Source of the DNA: Desmonostoc geniculatum HA4340-LM1
GTDB taxonomy: Bacteria > Cyanobacteriota > Cyanobacteriia > Cyanobacteriales > Nostocaceae
Reading direction: 5' to 3'
NCBI GenBank assembly: GCA_019359545.1
Contig: JAHHHB010000001.1
Coordinates: 1 to 64,000, forward strand
DNA length: 64,000 bases
Below the pieces are notes generated by a model. That model saw nothing but the letters and a program-made list of their open reading frames with translations. It ran no database searches and was not told where the DNA came from. The stretch's first letter is position 1. Each line of letters starts with the position of its first letter. Position numbers and translations under genes: made by a program. Below, piece by piece: positions 1 through 9,581 of this stretch.

Positions 1-431
1 TCATTTATGTAAATCCTTTACCATTGTCAAGCGTTTATTTGAACTCGCTGTTGAGCATGAAATTTTCAATTTTCCGAAAATATTTATGTATGATTGATTT
101 TCACAAATGATTTAGGATTGCTATAGACCTCTTGCATAAGTCGAATAGACCCCCCTTAATCCCCCCTTATAAAGGGGGGAAACTTGAAATCTTGCCCCCT
201 CCCCTTCACAAGGGGAGGGTTGGGGAGGGGTGATTCAAGGATTTTTGCAAGAGGTCTATTGAAACAAACCGGAGTGAATCTGAAGAATGTCTAATAACTT
301 ATACGATACGGTATTTATCCAAGTCCTATTGAATAAACACGCTCTCAAAAAATGCGTAGTTTACCGCCGTAGGCATCGCCATGCTTCAACGTTAAACTAT
401 TGCTACACCCTAAAGTTTTTAATTTATCATC
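1..431. other. Non-coding leader with one inverted-repeat element
   Basis: I see no convincing gene here. Positions 123-259 hold a compact repeat element, listed separately. The only open frame (287-487) runs into the DUF29 gene in another frame and resembles nothing. Confidence 0.5.
123..259. repeat. 137-bp MITE-like element with 14-bp perfect terminal inverted repeats
   Basis: The left arm ATAGACCTCTTGCA (123-136) is exactly the reverse complement of the right arm (246-259). The interior is made of C-rich and G-rich blocks that can pair with each other, and similar blocks occur at 9760-9980, 31060-31190 and 38850-38930. There is no room for a transposase, so it would be a non-autonomous element. 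I could not see a clear target duplication. Confidence 0.65.
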
Positions 432-878
432 ATGACTCAATCGCCAGTAAAAACTCTTTATGTAACAGACTTTGCTTTGTGGATTGAGCAAACTGTCAGC
501 AGTTTAAAATCCCAAGATTATAGCAATGTGGACTGGGAAAATTTAATTGAGGAAATAGAAGCATTGGGGAGGAGAGATAGACGAGAATTAGAAAGTCGTT
601 TGACAACTTTATTTGAACACGCCTTAAAACGGAATTATGTAAATTTACCAGAATGTTATGGCGGTTGGGAAGCAACCATTAGCCGCACACAACAGGAATT
701 AAACCGTATTCTTCGAGATTCTCCTAGTTTGCGTAATTATTTCTTAACTGTTTGTGATGAATATTATCAAAATGCCCGTAAAAACATGAGTCAGGAATAT
801 GAAGCAAAATTTCCTGATGATTGCCCTTTTCCTCATGATGTAGAAACATTATTGAATGAAAGTTTTTGGTGTCGTTAA
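432..878 (+). CDS. DUF29 family protein
   Basis: 148 aa, the usual length for this family, which is abundant in filamentous cyanobacteria. The N-terminal stretch with LYVTDFALWIEQT and the NLIEEIEALGRRDRRELESR segment are typical DUF29 features, followed by a helical region rich in Arg and Gln. No signal peptide or membrane segment is present. The function of DUF29 is not established. The gene stands alone, with no partner on the same strand nearby. The start is the first ATG of the frame, with no strong Shine-Dalgarno sequence. Confidence 0.8.
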   Translation: MTQSPVKTLYVTDFALWIEQTVSSLKSQDYSNVDWENLIEEIEALGRRDRRELESRLTTLFEHALKRNYVNLPECYGGWEATISRTQQELNRILRDSPSLRNYFLTVCDEYYQNARKNMSQEYEAKFPDDCPFPHDVETLLNESFWCR

Positions 879-1071
879 AAATCTCTAGTTATTAGTTTTC
901 CGTCACTATACCAAAAATCTAAAATTCCGTGACTAATAATTCAGATTTCCCTTGCTCAGGCATACAAAATCATTAACAAGGGTTGTTACTGAATTCCCTG
1001 GTGATTCCAGCTTATCCTTAGTTGAATGGCTGGCATCAGCTTTGTTGTGGCCTGAGTTTAAAGTGTGATAG

Positions 1072-1350
1072 TTGCAGATGAATATAGGAATAATCGAGCC
1101 TTACAATAGCGGATTTTTGGAAGTTATACCAGAGGGTGAAGACAGCGACTATTATCAGATTGCAGCCATACATATTAATGGCCAAGCCTACTGTCCTACT
1201 CCTGCACTTTATCGTTCGGAAAAAGCGGCATTAGCAAAAGCTGCAAAAATTTATGATTGGCTAGCCGACCGCGAACACCAAATCAGTAACGGGACTTGCT
1301 ACTGTCCTCAATTGAAACTCATCTTATGGCAGCAACCGAAAGCATCTTAA
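1072..1350 (+). CDS. Small conserved-type hypothetical protein
   Basis: 92 aa, acidic N-terminal half. It contains IAAIHINGQAYCPTPALYRSEKAALAKAAKIYDWLADR and so looks like a compact alpha/beta soluble domain. The ALYRSEKAALAKA part resembles the Ser/Lys-rich helix of small cyanobacterial hypothetical proteins, but I cannot name a family. The start could be ATG 1078 instead of 1072 (second Met in MQMNIG). No promoter or ribosome binding site stands out. Confidence 0.6.
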   Translation: MQMNIGIIEPYNSGFLEVIPEGEDSDYYQIAAIHINGQAYCPTPALYRSEKAALAKAAKIYDWLADREHQISNGTCYCPQLKLILWQQPKAS

Positions 1351-1423
1351 GTAAGAGGGAAGAGGGAACAGGCAACTTGTACTGAGCGAAGCGACGGTCA
1401 ATGATGTTTGGTGCCGTACTTTC

Positions 1424-1510
1424 AATAGGGTTCGGTTAAGGCACCAGACGCGATAAATCGCGTCTTTGCAATGTAGAATTTTCATCAAAAAACCTTAACC
1501 GAACCGTATT
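1424..1510. repeat. 87-bp MITE-like element inserted in another repeat
   Basis: The left end AATAGGGTTCGGTTAAGG (1424-1441) and the right end (1493-1510) are inverted repeats matching at 17 of 18 positions. The interior carries an inverted pair around GACGCGATAAATCGCGTC. The flanks CGTACTTTC (1415-1423) and CGTATTTTC (1514-1522) look like a slightly diverged 9-bp target duplication. The host repeat is continuous at 42608-42638, which supports an insertion. Confidence 0.7.
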
Positions 1511-1564
1511 GCCCGTATTTTCGCCGATAACGCACCCTACCAAACTTGGTTTATAAATTTAAAC

Positions 1565-1636
1565 TTACTCAAACCAATCTTTACCTCCTGGTAATTCTGC
1601 TAAATGGTGTCTTAATTCTATTAATTCTTGTGTCAT
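1565..1636 (-). CDS. Possible 23-aa small protein, weak
   Basis: An ATG-initiated frame of 23 codons just downstream of the Uma2 gene reads MTQELIELRHHLAELPGGKD plus three residues. The MTQEL start resembles openings of small cyanobacterial proteins, but there is no Shine-Dalgarno sequence. It may be a degraded start of a longer gene. Confidence 0.2.
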   Translation of the reverse strand: MTQELIELRHHLAELPGGKDWFE

Positions 1637-1657
1637 TTATTTTGATAAATAGCCAGT

Positions 1658-2293
1658 CTAAAAAGTACCTTTTTCAAATTCATCAATAGCTTGAATGTCA
1701 TCTGAAATCTGGACGCATTGTTCTAATAAAACAATATTTAGTTCTGGCAATAATTCACTTGAGGTTATCTGTTGGTAACCGTAAGTATCTAAAAAATCAG
1801 ATGGTGTTTCTTCGCGTAAATGATAAAGTTTGAGTCGATTCATTTGCCAAATCCAAACTTCAGCAACTCCCAAACGCCGATAAATTTCTAATTTCTCAAT
1901 GCTGCCACTGGTGATGTTGACTTCTATAGCTAAGTCTGGGATATTTTTCTTCTCAAAAATCGAGTAGCATTCATCTGGTTCAACTCCAGCTTGCTTGAGT
2001 TGTTTTCTAATTGTAGAACTGCCCATTGGGCTGAATCGAATTCGCTTTAAATAAAAATAGCGTTCTATTAAAATAGCCAACCGTTTTTTAATGTTTTCAT
2101 GTCTAATAGACGGTGACACAATTTCTAAAATTCCATCTAAATAAGTGACACGGTAATGAGAGTTATCTTCTAGTTTGGCTAGTAAGGCTTCATACATTTG
2201 CCAGCTTACCCCACTAGTGACGAATTTTTCCTCTGGATCGTCAATATCTGCAAGTTCGGGGTCGTCTAAGAGTTCTTTGAGGCTGGTAACCAT
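1658..2293 (-). CDS. Uma2 family protein (DUF820, PD-(D/E)XK nuclease fold)
   Basis: 211 aa from the chosen start. The family core is visible: the SWQMYEALLAKL helix, YLDGILEIVSPS, HENIKKRLAILIERY, and the PD-(D/E)XK-like stretch IPDLAIEVNITSG followed by LEIYRRLGVAEVWIW. These are the usual Uma2 landmarks (E in the early strand, D and E in PDLAIEV). Members are very numerous in cyanobacteria and are predicted nucleases of unknown role, sometimes linked to mobile DNA. I chose ATG 2293 because AGGAGAG lies just upstream; the frame stays open ten codons further (to 2323) without a better site. Confidence 0.85.
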   Translation of the reverse strand: MVTSLKELLDDPELADIDDPEEKFVTSGVSWQMYEALLAKLEDNSHYRVTYLDGILEIVSPSIRHENIKKRLAILIERYFYLKRIRFSPMGSSTIRKQLKQAGVEPDECYSIFEKKNIPDLAIEVNITSGSIEKLEIYRRLGVAEVWIWQMNRLKLYHLREETPSDFLDTYGYQQITSSELLPELNIVLLEQCVQISDDIQAIDEFEKGTF

Positions 2294-2342
2294 TGTTTTT
2301 TCTCTCCTAGTACAACAAGGCAAAAGTTGATTAAATTTTTCG

Positions 2343-3056
2343 CTAAACAGACTCTACAACAGAAGCACCAAAACGATAGCCTTTGCCATAAACTGTGTGA
2401 ATCAGCGTTGTTTCTTTCCCGACTTCAATCTTACGCCGCAGCAGGCGAATTAATGCCGCTATAACGTTGCTGCTTGGTTGTTCTTCTTCTGTCCACAAAG
2501 TTTCCATAATCTGGGCATGAGTCAGCAGTTGTCCAGTATGTTCCATAAAATATTGCAATAGCTGACTTTCTTTTTGCGAAAGTTCAATAATTCTTCCTTG
2601 GCGATAAGCTACTTGATTTTCACAATCAAGTTCTAAATCAGCTACAGTCAGTCGTCCGGTGGTGGTTTCATAAGTTTGGGAACCGGAACGACGCAACAAA
2701 GCCCGGACTCTGGCTAGTAGTTCCCGCAGTTCAAAAGGTTTCACCAAATAATCGTCTGCACCAGCATCTAAACCTTCTACGCGGTCATCTAAAGTATCTT
2801 TAGCTGTGAGAAATAGCACAGGAGTAGTTTTGCCTTGCCGTCGCAATTCTTGACAAATTTCTAAGCCTGTTTTTCCTGGCAGCATCCAATCTAAAATTAG
2901 TAGGTCGTAACTGCCTCGTGCAAGTTCGCTACCGCTTGTTCCATCATAAGCAGCGTCTACAGCATAACCCTCACGAGTTAACAAGCGACTCAAGGGTTGA
3001 GTTAGTTCAACTTCATCATCAACTAATAAAATTCTCATGCTGCTTGTGGTAAGCAT
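2343..3056 (-). CDS. rppA: OmpR/PhoB-family response regulator, RppA-like
   Basis: 237 aa. It has an N-terminal receiver domain (about residues 7-120; MRILLVDDE, phospho-acceptor Asp in LLILDWMLPG, conserved Lys in DYLVKPF) and a C-terminal winged helix (about 135-232) of the OmpR class with the final YGKGYRF motif. Such proteins bind promoter DNA after phosphorylation by a sensor kinase. The receiver sequence resembles cyanobacterial regulators annotated RppA, but the symbol is from memory of family sequences. No kinase gene adjoins it. Translation may begin at Met7 (3038). It is divergently oriented to hisG with 55 bp between them, so the two promoters are close. Confidence 0.75.
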   Translation of the reverse strand: MLTTSSMRILLVDDEVELTQPLSRLLTREGYAVDAAYDGTSGSELARGSYDLLILDWMLPGKTGLEICQELRRQGKTTPVLFLTAKDTLDDRVEGLDAGADDYLVKPFELRELLARVRALLRRSGSQTYETTTGRLTVADLELDCENQVAYRQGRIIELSQKESQLLQYFMEHTGQLLTHAQIMETLWTEEEQPSSNVIAALIRLLRRKIEVGKETTLIHTVYGKGYRFGASVVESV

Positions 3057-3111
3057 ATAGAGATATTCTCAATATTATTGAACGCAAAGACGCAGGATAC
3101 TAGGAAAAAGA

Positions 3112-3756
3112 ATGCTGACTGTTGCATTACCAAAAGGGGAACTTCTTAAACATAGCATCCGGTTGCTACAAGCCGTCGGCTTAGATTTTAGTGCTTTTTT
3201 AGATTCAGGAAATCGCCAACTTCAAATTACTGACGCTAAGGGAGTTGCAAAAGCGCTATTGGTGCGGGCACAGGATGTACCTGTTTATGTAGAATATGGT
3301 CAGGCTCAATTGGGTATTGTTGGTTACGATGTGCTGCGAGAGAAACAACCGCAAGTTGCCCACTTAGTCGATTTGCAGTTTGGATATTGTCGCATGTCGG
3401 TGGCGGTAAAAGCATCGAGTTCTTACCGATCGCCGCTACATTTACCAACTCATGGTAGAGTTGCTTCTAAATATGTCAACTGCGCTCGTGAATATTTCCA
3501 CAGTCTGGATTTACCCGTGGAAATAGTGCCGTTGTATGGTTCAGTGGAACTAGGACCAATTACTGGTATGTCAGAAGCGATCGTGGATTTAGTTTCCACA
3601 GGGCGGACTCTACGCGAAAATGGTTTGATTGAAATCGCTACTCTCTATGAAAGTACAGGACGGTTAATTGCCCATCCCCTCAGTTACCGTCTGAACACTG
3701 GTAATTTGAGTGATTTGATTAACAAGCTGCGGGAGGCTGTTTTGCTTAAGGTTTAA
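3112..3756 (+). CDS. hisG: ATP phosphoribosyltransferase, short form
   Basis: 214 aa, the length of the short HisG that lacks the C-terminal regulatory domain and normally works with HisZ. It catalyses the first step of histidine synthesis, joining ATP and PRPP. Visible motifs are [11 protein letters not shown] at the start, ARAQ-like [24 protein letters not shown], the ASKY strand, and the PRPP-binding region [18 protein letters not shown]. The start ATG is preceded by AGGAAAAAG. It is a single gene here; hisZ is not in the window. Confidence 0.95.
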   Translation: MLTVALPKGELLKHSIRLLQAVGLDFSAFLDSGNRQLQITDAKGVAKALLVRAQDVPVYVEYGQAQLGIVGYDVLREKQPQVAHLVDLQFGYCRMSVAVKASSSYRSPLHLPTHGRVASKYVNCAREYFHSLDLPVEIVPLYGSVELGPITGMSEAIVDLVSTGRTLRENGLIEIATLYESTGRLIAHPLSYRLNTGNLSDLINKLREAVLLKV

Positions 3757-4124
3757 TAGTCATTGGTCATTAGTCATTGGGCATTGGGCATTGGGCATTA
3801 GCAAAGGACAAAATTCTGTAGGGTAGCACAGCTGTGCTACCCTACGCTGCTGATGCACATTAATGTTTATTTGTAAATAATATCCGTGCCAAATTTGTCT
3901 ACACTAGGATTATGGCGATCGCTAAAGTTAGCGATGTAGACAGGATACTTGACTGCTGGGCATGGCTTTTCTCAAATTTAAAACAGGCCTTGTGCCTTCT
4001 TTTCAAAACTACTCTGAATAACCACAAGCAAACAAATAGTTAACTATTAAAAAAGGTTAATCTATTTTTGGGGTAGTGGTGCTGCTCACTGGATATCATA
4101 ATTGAGATTTATTAAGAAAAGTTC
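3757..4124. other. Intergenic region with tandem ATTGGGC repeats and a palindrome
   Basis: After hisG, short tandem repeats of the type CATTGGGCATTGGG (about 3766-3800) are followed by a 28-bp palindrome at 3818-3845. The rest shows no coding potential and should carry the promoter of the sensor kinase. Confidence 0.5.
3818..3845. repeat. 28-bp perfect palindrome
   Basis: The sequence from GTAGGGTAGCACAG to its exact reverse complement forms a perfect inverted repeat with no loop. Related half-sites lie at about 9551 (GTAGGGTAGTACAGCTG) and 10026. It is likely a dispersed cyanobacterial repeat. It could also act as a hairpin after hisG, but there is no T-run. Confidence 0.6.
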
Positions 4125-6746
4125 ATGAAAACTGGAGACATGATTACAGAAGAGGCGAGGCTAGAAGCCCTGCGTCAGTATCAAATTCTTGATACTGAAC
4201 CTGAAGAAGCCTACGACAATCTTGCTCAGTTAGCGGCATTTATTTGTAACACCTCCATATCCTTAGTAAATTTTATTGATGAAAATCGTCAATGGTTTAA
4301 GGCAAAAGTAGGTTTAAATGTGTCAGAAATGCCCCGGAGTGTTGGGTTATCTTACCTTTGCCAAGAACGGCGTAACGTTGTGGTGGTTCCAGATACGCTA
4401 GCTGATGAAAAGTTGACGAAGAATGCGGTAGTAATTGGCTATCCTTATGTGCGATTTTATGCAGGTGTACCTCTAATCACTCCCAGAGGAGATATGCTGG
4501 GAACTCTGTGCGTAATTGACCAAGTTCCCAAAGAATTGAGCCAAAAACAAGTCGAGGCGCTTGTGGCTTTGAGTCGTCTAGTGATTGACCAACTAGAACT
4601 CAGGCGTCATGTGACTGAAGTATCTGAAATTACCGAGAAACTAGTGGCGCAGGAGCAAACAGCACGCGCCCAGTCGGAAGCAGCCAGAACTCGTATCACC
4701 AATCTTCTTGAAAGTATCACTGATGCCTTTTTTGCCTTGGATAAAAAATGGCGATTTACCTACGTTAATGGTCAAGCAGAACAACTGTTGCAAAAAACCC
4801 AGAATCAGCTTTTGGGTAAAAGTATCTGGACAGTTTTTCAGAAAATTATCGGCACAACATTTGAAAAGCAGTACCGTAAGGCAGTTTTAGAACAAGTGAG
4901 TGTGGAATTTGAGGAGTTTTTTGTGCCCCTCAACCGCTGGTTTCAAGTCCACGCTTATCCAGGAAAAGACGGCTTATCTGTTTATTTTCAAGACATTACT
5001 GAACGACGAAGAACAGTAGAAGCACTTCAAGAAAGTGAACAACGTTGGCAATTAGCATTACAGGGTAATAATGATGGTATTTGGGACTGGAACCTCAAGA
5101 CTAATGAAGTGTTCTTCTCAACTCGGTGGAAGGAAATGCTGGGGTATGAAGACCACGAAATTTGCAATTGTTGGCATGAATGGACAAAACGAATCCATCC
5201 CGATGAGCGAGATTTGGTAGTTCAGACCTTTCAGGATCACTTTGCCAAGAAAACACCGTTTTATGTCTGTGAGTATCGAGTCCAATGCCAAGACGGCAGC
5301 TATAAATGGATTCTGGATCGAGGACAGGCGCTTTGGGACGCATTAGGTGATGTAGTGCGAATGGTTGGTTCTTATACTGATATCACAGATCGCAAGAGAA
5401 CAGAAGAAGAATTACAGCGGCAGAATCTGCGATCGCAATTATTCTCCGAAATTACGCTCAAAATTCGAGAATCTTTACAAATAGACGAAATTCTCCAAAT
5501 CACCGTTACAGAAGTACAAAAACTACTGCAAGCTGACCGAGTTTTAATTTTCCAACTTTCCCCTGACGGTTCGGGAACAGTAGTACAAGAAGCTGTACTA
5601 CCTGGTTGGCCAGTAATTTTAGGAGAAAATATTATCGACCCCTGCTTTAAAGAAGAATACCTAGAAAGATATCGCCAGGGAAGAATCAGTGCAATTGAAG
5701 ACATTCAAACTGCTTATATTCAACCTTGCCATCGAGAATTTTTGGAGCAGTTTGCAGTTAAGGCTAACCTCGTAGTGCCAATTCTTGTCAGAGAGGGCAT
5801 TTGGGGCTTGTTGTTAGCTCACCAATGTGCTGCACCTCGAAAGTGGAATAACTTTGAGACAGAGTTGTTACAGCAACTAGGTAACCAAATTGGCATTGCT
5901 TTATCTCAAGGGCAACTACTAGAACAACAAACCCGCCAAAGCCAAGAACTCGCCCGTTCCAATGCCGAATTAGAACAATTTGCCTACGTAGCTTCCCATG
6001 ACTTGCAAGAGCCGTTGCGGATGGTAACCAGTTATTTACAATTGCTGGAGCAAAGATACAAAAATCAACTCGATATTAATGCCGACGAGTTTATCAACTA
6101 CGCTGTAGATGGGGCACGGCGGATGCAGACCTTAATCAATGATTTGTTGAATTACTCCCGCGTCAGCACCCGTGGACAGCCCTTTAAGAGAGTTGATTGT
6201 AATATTGTTTTAAAACAGGCGATCGCAAATCTCAAACTGGCGATCGCAGATAGTAAAGCAGTTATCACCTATGATACTTTACCTGAAGTCATAGCTGATG
6301 CGACCCAATTGACACAAGTCTTTCAAAACCTCATCGCTAACGCCATCAAATTTTGCCAAAATCAGCAGCCAGAAATTCACATTGGAGTTGGGAGTGGAGA
6401 TGGAGAGATGGGGAGTAGGAGACCAGAGGAGCAAGGGAGCAATCAAGAATCTTTCCCCTCTGCCCCCCTGCCCCTCTGCCCCCCTGCCCCTTTGCCACCC
6501 CCCATTCAACCCAACGAATATATTTTCTCGGTGCGCGATAATGGTATTGGTTTAGAATCCCAGTATGCTGAACGTATTTTTATAATTTTTCAACGCTTGC
6601 ACGGTAGAGATAAGTATCCAGGTACTGGTATTGGTCTAGCAATTTGTAAAAAAATTATAGAACGCCACGACGGCCGTATCTGGGTTGAGTCGAAAGTGGG
6701 TCAAGGCTCAACTTTCTACTTTACACTTCCAGATAAAAGCTCTTAA
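4125..6746 (+). CDS. Multidomain sensor histidine kinase (GAF-PAS-PAS-GAF-HisKA-HATPase)
   Basis: 873 aa, soluble. Order: GAF (about 10-160), PAS (190-300), PAS with PAC (305-425), GAF (440-605), dimerisation domain with His625 in ASHDLQEPLRMV (the type found in phytochrome-like kinases), then HATPase (about 700-870) with N-box IANAIKF, G1 DNGIGL and G2 GTGIGLAI. Neither GAF has an obvious bilin-binding Cys. Oddly, about 45 residues of Pro/Leu-rich low-complexity sequence (about 754-800) lie between N-box and G1, encoded by a C-rich repeat. It sits 12 bp before an Rcp1-like regulator, the usual arrangement for this kinase class. The start may be Met6. Confidence 0.85.
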   Translation: MKTGDMITEEARLEALRQYQILDTEPEEAYDNLAQLAAFICNTSISLVNFIDENRQWFKAKVGLNVSEMPRSVGLSYLCQERRNVVVVPDTLADEKLTKNAVVIGYPYVRFYAGVPLITPRGDMLGTLCVIDQVPKELSQKQVEALVALSRLVIDQLELRRHVTEVSEITEKLVAQEQTARAQSEAARTRITNLLESITDAFFALDKKWRFTYVNGQAEQLLQKTQNQLLGKSIWTVFQKIIGTTFEKQYRKAVLEQVSVEFEEFFVPLNRWFQVHAYPGKDGLSVYFQDITERRRTVEALQESEQRWQLALQGNNDGIWDWNLKTNEVFFSTRWKEMLGYEDHEICNCWHEWTKRIHPDERDLVVQTFQDHFAKKTPFYVCEYRVQCQDGSYKWILDRGQALWDALGDVVRMVGSYTDITDRKRTEEELQRQNLRSQLFSEITLKIRESLQIDEILQITVTEVQKLLQADRVLIFQLSPDGSGTVVQEAVLPGWPVILGENIIDPCFKEEYLERYRQGRISAIEDIQTAYIQPCHREFLEQFAVKANLVVPILVREGIWGLLLAHQCAAPRKWNNFETELLQQLGNQIGIALSQGQLLEQQTRQSQELARSNAELEQFAYVASHDLQEPLRMVTSYLQLLEQRYKNQLDINADEFINYAVDGARRMQTLINDLLNYSRVSTRGQPFKRVDCNIVLKQAIANLKLAIADSKAVITYDTLPEVIADATQLTQVFQNLIANAIKFCQNQQPEIHIGVGSGDGEMGSRRPEEQGSNQESFPSAPLPLCPPAPLPPPIQPNEYIFSVRDNGIGLESQYAERIFIIFQRLHGRDKYPGTGIGLAICKKIIERHDGRIWVESKVGQGSTFYFTLPDKSS

Positions 6747-6758
6747 GCCATCGTAAAC

Positions 6759-7196
6759 ATGCAAGCCATTATGCCTATTGAGGTTTTGTTAGTAGAGGAT
6801 AATCCTGGCGACGCCCAACTTACACGCATCGCCCTGGAAGATAGCAAAATCTCGATTCACCTGAACGTGGTGGAAGATGGTGTCGAAGCAATGGCATTCT
6901 TGCGAAAACAGGAAAAATATGTCAACGCAGCCCATCCAGATATTGTGCTGCTGGATTTGAATCTCCCTAAAAAAGATGGGCGAGAAGTATTGGCAGAAAT
7001 TAAAGCAGATGAAAACCTCAAGCGAATTCCCGTAGTCGTCTTGACGACTTCCCAAGCCGAAGAAGACATTATCAAAGCTTATAATCTATCAGCAAACTGT
7101 TACATAACTAAGCCAGTAGACTTCGATCAATTCGTTAAAATTGTAAAATCAATAGAAAATTTTTGGTTTGCGATCGTAAAACTGCCACCGGAGTAA
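6759..7196 (+). CDS. Rcp1-type single-domain response regulator
   Basis: 145 aa, receiver domain only. The acidic pocket is in VLLVEDNPGD, the phospho-acceptor Asp in IVLLDLNLPKKDG, and the switch Thr and Lys in VVLTTS and YITKPVDF. This long-loop receiver type (LNLPKKDG) is the usual partner of cyanobacterial phytochrome-like kinases such as Cph1-Rcp1. It begins 12 bp after the sensor kinase and its TAA stop overlaps the start region of the next kinase, so the three genes look translationally coupled. The start may be Met5 (6771). Confidence 0.88.
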   Translation: MQAIMPIEVLLVEDNPGDAQLTRIALEDSKISIHLNVVEDGVEAMAFLRKQEKYVNAAHPDIVLLDLNLPKKDGREVLAEIKADENLKRIPVVVLTTSQAEEDIIKAYNLSANCYITKPVDFDQFVKIVKSIENFWFAIVKLPPE

Positions 7197-7201
7197 TGGC
7201 A

Positions 7202-9484
7202 ATGGCAGGTGAACATATTAAAGTCTTGTTAGTAGAAGACAACCCTGGTGATGTATTTTTGTTACAGGAGTTTTTAAAGGAAGTTAACACAGTTGTAGTT
7301 GAGTTGATGCCAGTTGAGCGGCTTGAGAAAGCACTCAACCACCTAGCAAAGGAAATTTTTGATGTCATTCTTTTAGACCTTTCCCTGCCAGATAGTCAGG
7401 GAATAGAAACTTTTGTCACTGCTTACCAACAGGCAAAAGCAACTCCAATCATTGTGCTGACGGGTATAGACGATGAAACCCTGGCAACTAGGGCAATGCA
7501 GGAAGGAGCGCAGGATTATTTAGTCAAAGGGCAAGTAACTGGGGATTTGTTGGTGCGTTCTATGCGTTATGCAATTGAGCGTCAACGAGCAGATAACGCA
7601 CTGCGACAGAGTGAGGAGCGATTTCGCGTAGCCCTAAAAAACTCTCCGATTTTTGTCTACAACCAAGATCGGGAGTTACGCTACACTTGGATTTACAATC
7701 CTTCCTATGAATTGACTGTTGAGCAAATATTAGGCAAAAAAGACTCGGATATCATTCCAGTTGAAGATGCTCAACGCCTCACCACTATCAAACTTCGGGT
7801 ATTGAACAGTGGCATCGGGACACGAGAAGAAGTATCAATTACAACTAAAGAAATAACTCGATATTATGATTTGACAATTGAGCCATTGCGGAATGAGTCC
7901 CAAGAAGTTGTCGGGGTGACTTGCGCCAGTATCGATATTACCGAACGGCAAGCCGCATTGCGCGAACACAAATTAGCCCAAGAAAAAATCAAAGAACAAG
8001 CAGCATTACTTGATGTCACCACAGATGCTATTTTGGTGCGAGATTTAAAGAATCAAATTCTCTTCTGGAACAAAGGCGCAGAAACACTTTATGGTTGGCG
8101 AACTACGGAGGCTATGGGAAAAAGTGTCAGCGAGCTTTTGTTTGACGAAGCTTCACCAGAAATCGAAGCAGCTCTTTTAGAAGTTATTAGTAAAGGTAAG
8201 TGGCAAGGGGAGTTAACTAAACTTAGTAAAACTGGCAAAGAAATCCTCGTCGCCAGTCGCTGGAGTTTGGTGTGTGATGAACAGGGAAAACCCAAATCAA
8301 TTCTCAGCGTTGACACAGATATTACTGAGAAAAAACACTTAGAAGCCCAATTATTTCGCGCTCAACGCTTAGAAAGCATCGGCACCTTAGCCAGTGGCAT
8401 TGCTCACGACCTCAACAATATTCTGACGCCGATTTTGGCAGGAGCGCAACTATTACCACTGAAATTTCCCGATGCAGATGAACGGACTCGCCATTTACTG
8501 GAGATTTTGGAAATCAACGCCAAACGCGGAGCAGATTTAGTCAAGCAGGTGCTGTCCTTTGCACGGGGTGTGGAAGGAAAACGCATCACTTTGCAAGTCA
8601 GGCATTTAATTGTAGAACTTGCCAAGATTCTCAAAGAAACATTTCCCAAATCTATAGAAGTTAGCATTGACATACCACAGGATTTGTGGATGGTTTCTGG
8701 AGATAGTACCCAACTCCATCAAGTACTGATGAACCTCTGCGTTAATGCCCGTGATGCTATGCCCAATGGCGGTATTTTGAGAATCTCTGCGGAAAATCTG
8801 TTTATTGACGAAAATTATGCCCGGATGAACCTAGAAGCCAAGGTTGGTCCTTATACAGTGATTAGCGTCTCCGATAATGGAGTTGGCATTCCTAGTGAAA
8901 TTTTAGATAGAATTTTCGAGCCATTTTATACCACAAAAGATGTCGGACAAGGCACAGGGTTAGGACTTTCCACGGCGCTGGGAATCATTAAAAGCCACGG
9001 AGGTTTTGTGAACGTGTACAGCGAACCCGGAAGTGGCACTAGTTTTAAAGTTTACTTACCAGCCGTAGGGGGAATGGAAACATTCACCATAGAAAATTCG
9101 ATACCAGAGACAGGACATGGAGAATTGATTTTGGTTGTGGATGATGAAGTTGCCATTCAGGAGATTACTAAATCATCACTGGAAGCTCACAACTACAAGA
9201 CTTTAATTGCTGGTGATGGCATTGAGGCGATCGCAATATACGCTAAAAATATCGACAAAATTAGTGCCGTATTAATCGACATTATGCTGCCCTCCCTAGA
9301 TGGTTTAACTGCCATCCGTACCTTAAAAAAAATCAACCCAGAAGTCAAAATTATTGCCAGCAGTGGATTGATGTCCGATCGTAAGCTAAGCGCAGTAACT
9401 GAGGCTGGTGTTAATACGTTTTTGTCCAAACCCTATACTGTCAAAGAATTATTGGTTTGTTTACAGAAAGTACTTTCAATGTGA
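7202..9484 (+). CDS. Hybrid histidine kinase (REC-PAS-PAS-HisKA-HATPase-REC)
   Basis: About 760 aa. Domains: receiver (1-125, Asp in VILLDLSLPDSQG), PAS (about 145-260), PAS (about 270-385), HisKA with His402 in ASGIAHDLNNIL, HATPase (about 515-630; N-box VNARDAM, G1 DNGVGI, G2 GTGLGLS) and a C-terminal receiver (about 640-755, Asp in AVLIDIMLPSLDG). The HDLNN motif marks the NtrB-like class. Input through an N-terminal receiver suggests it takes phosphate from the upstream pair. I chose ATG 7202 because GGAG at 7190-7193 is 8 nt upstream; ATG 7196 overlaps the previous stop as TAATG and is also possible. Confidence 0.85.
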   Translation: MAGEHIKVLLVEDNPGDVFLLQEFLKEVNTVVVELMPVERLEKALNHLAKEIFDVILLDLSLPDSQGIETFVTAYQQAKATPIIVLTGIDDETLATRAMQEGAQDYLVKGQVTGDLLVRSMRYAIERQRADNALRQSEERFRVALKNSPIFVYNQDRELRYTWIYNPSYELTVEQILGKKDSDIIPVEDAQRLTTIKLRVLNSGIGTREEVSITTKEITRYYDLTIEPLRNESQEVVGVTCASIDITERQAALREHKLAQEKIKEQAALLDVTTDAILVRDLKNQILFWNKGAETLYGWRTTEAMGKSVSELLFDEASPEIEAALLEVISKGKWQGELTKLSKTGKEILVASRWSLVCDEQGKPKSILSVDTDITEKKHLEAQLFRAQRLESIGTLASGIAHDLNNILTPILAGAQLLPLKFPDADERTRHLLEILEINAKRGADLVKQVLSFARGVEGKRITLQVRHLIVELAKILKETFPKSIEVSIDIPQDLWMVSGDSTQLHQVLMNLCVNARDAMPNGGILRISAENLFIDENYARMNLEAKVGPYTVISVSDNGVGIPSEILDRIFEPFYTTKDVGQGTGLGLSTALGIIKSHGGFVNVYSEPGSGTSFKVYLPAVGGMETFTIENSIPETGHGELILVVDDEVAIQEITKSSLEAHNYKTLIAGDGIEAIAIYAKNIDKISAVLIDIMLPSLDGLTAIRTLKKINPEVKIIASSGLMSDRKLSAVTEAGVNTFLSKPYTVKELLVCLQKVLSM

Positions 9485-9581
9485 CCAGAAATAAAAAGGT
9501 ACAGAGCAACTAAATTTATTTATACAATCTTTGCAACACATCGATCATCTGTAGGGTAGTACAGCTGTCATTGGTGTGAAC

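Larger units (their letters stand above)
1351..1657. other. Intergenic region with nested repeats
   Basis: This gap holds the repeat containing GGTGCCGTACT and GCCGATAACGCACC, also seen uninterrupted at 42608-42638. Here it is split by an 87-bp inverted-repeat element (1424-1510). A very short minus-strand frame (1565-1636) may be a gene or a remnant. Confidence 0.55.

Noticed and set aside
287-487. 66-codon frame upstream of the DUF29 gene
   Set aside because: It overlaps the DUF29 start in another frame, has a biased, repetitive composition and no ribosome binding site.
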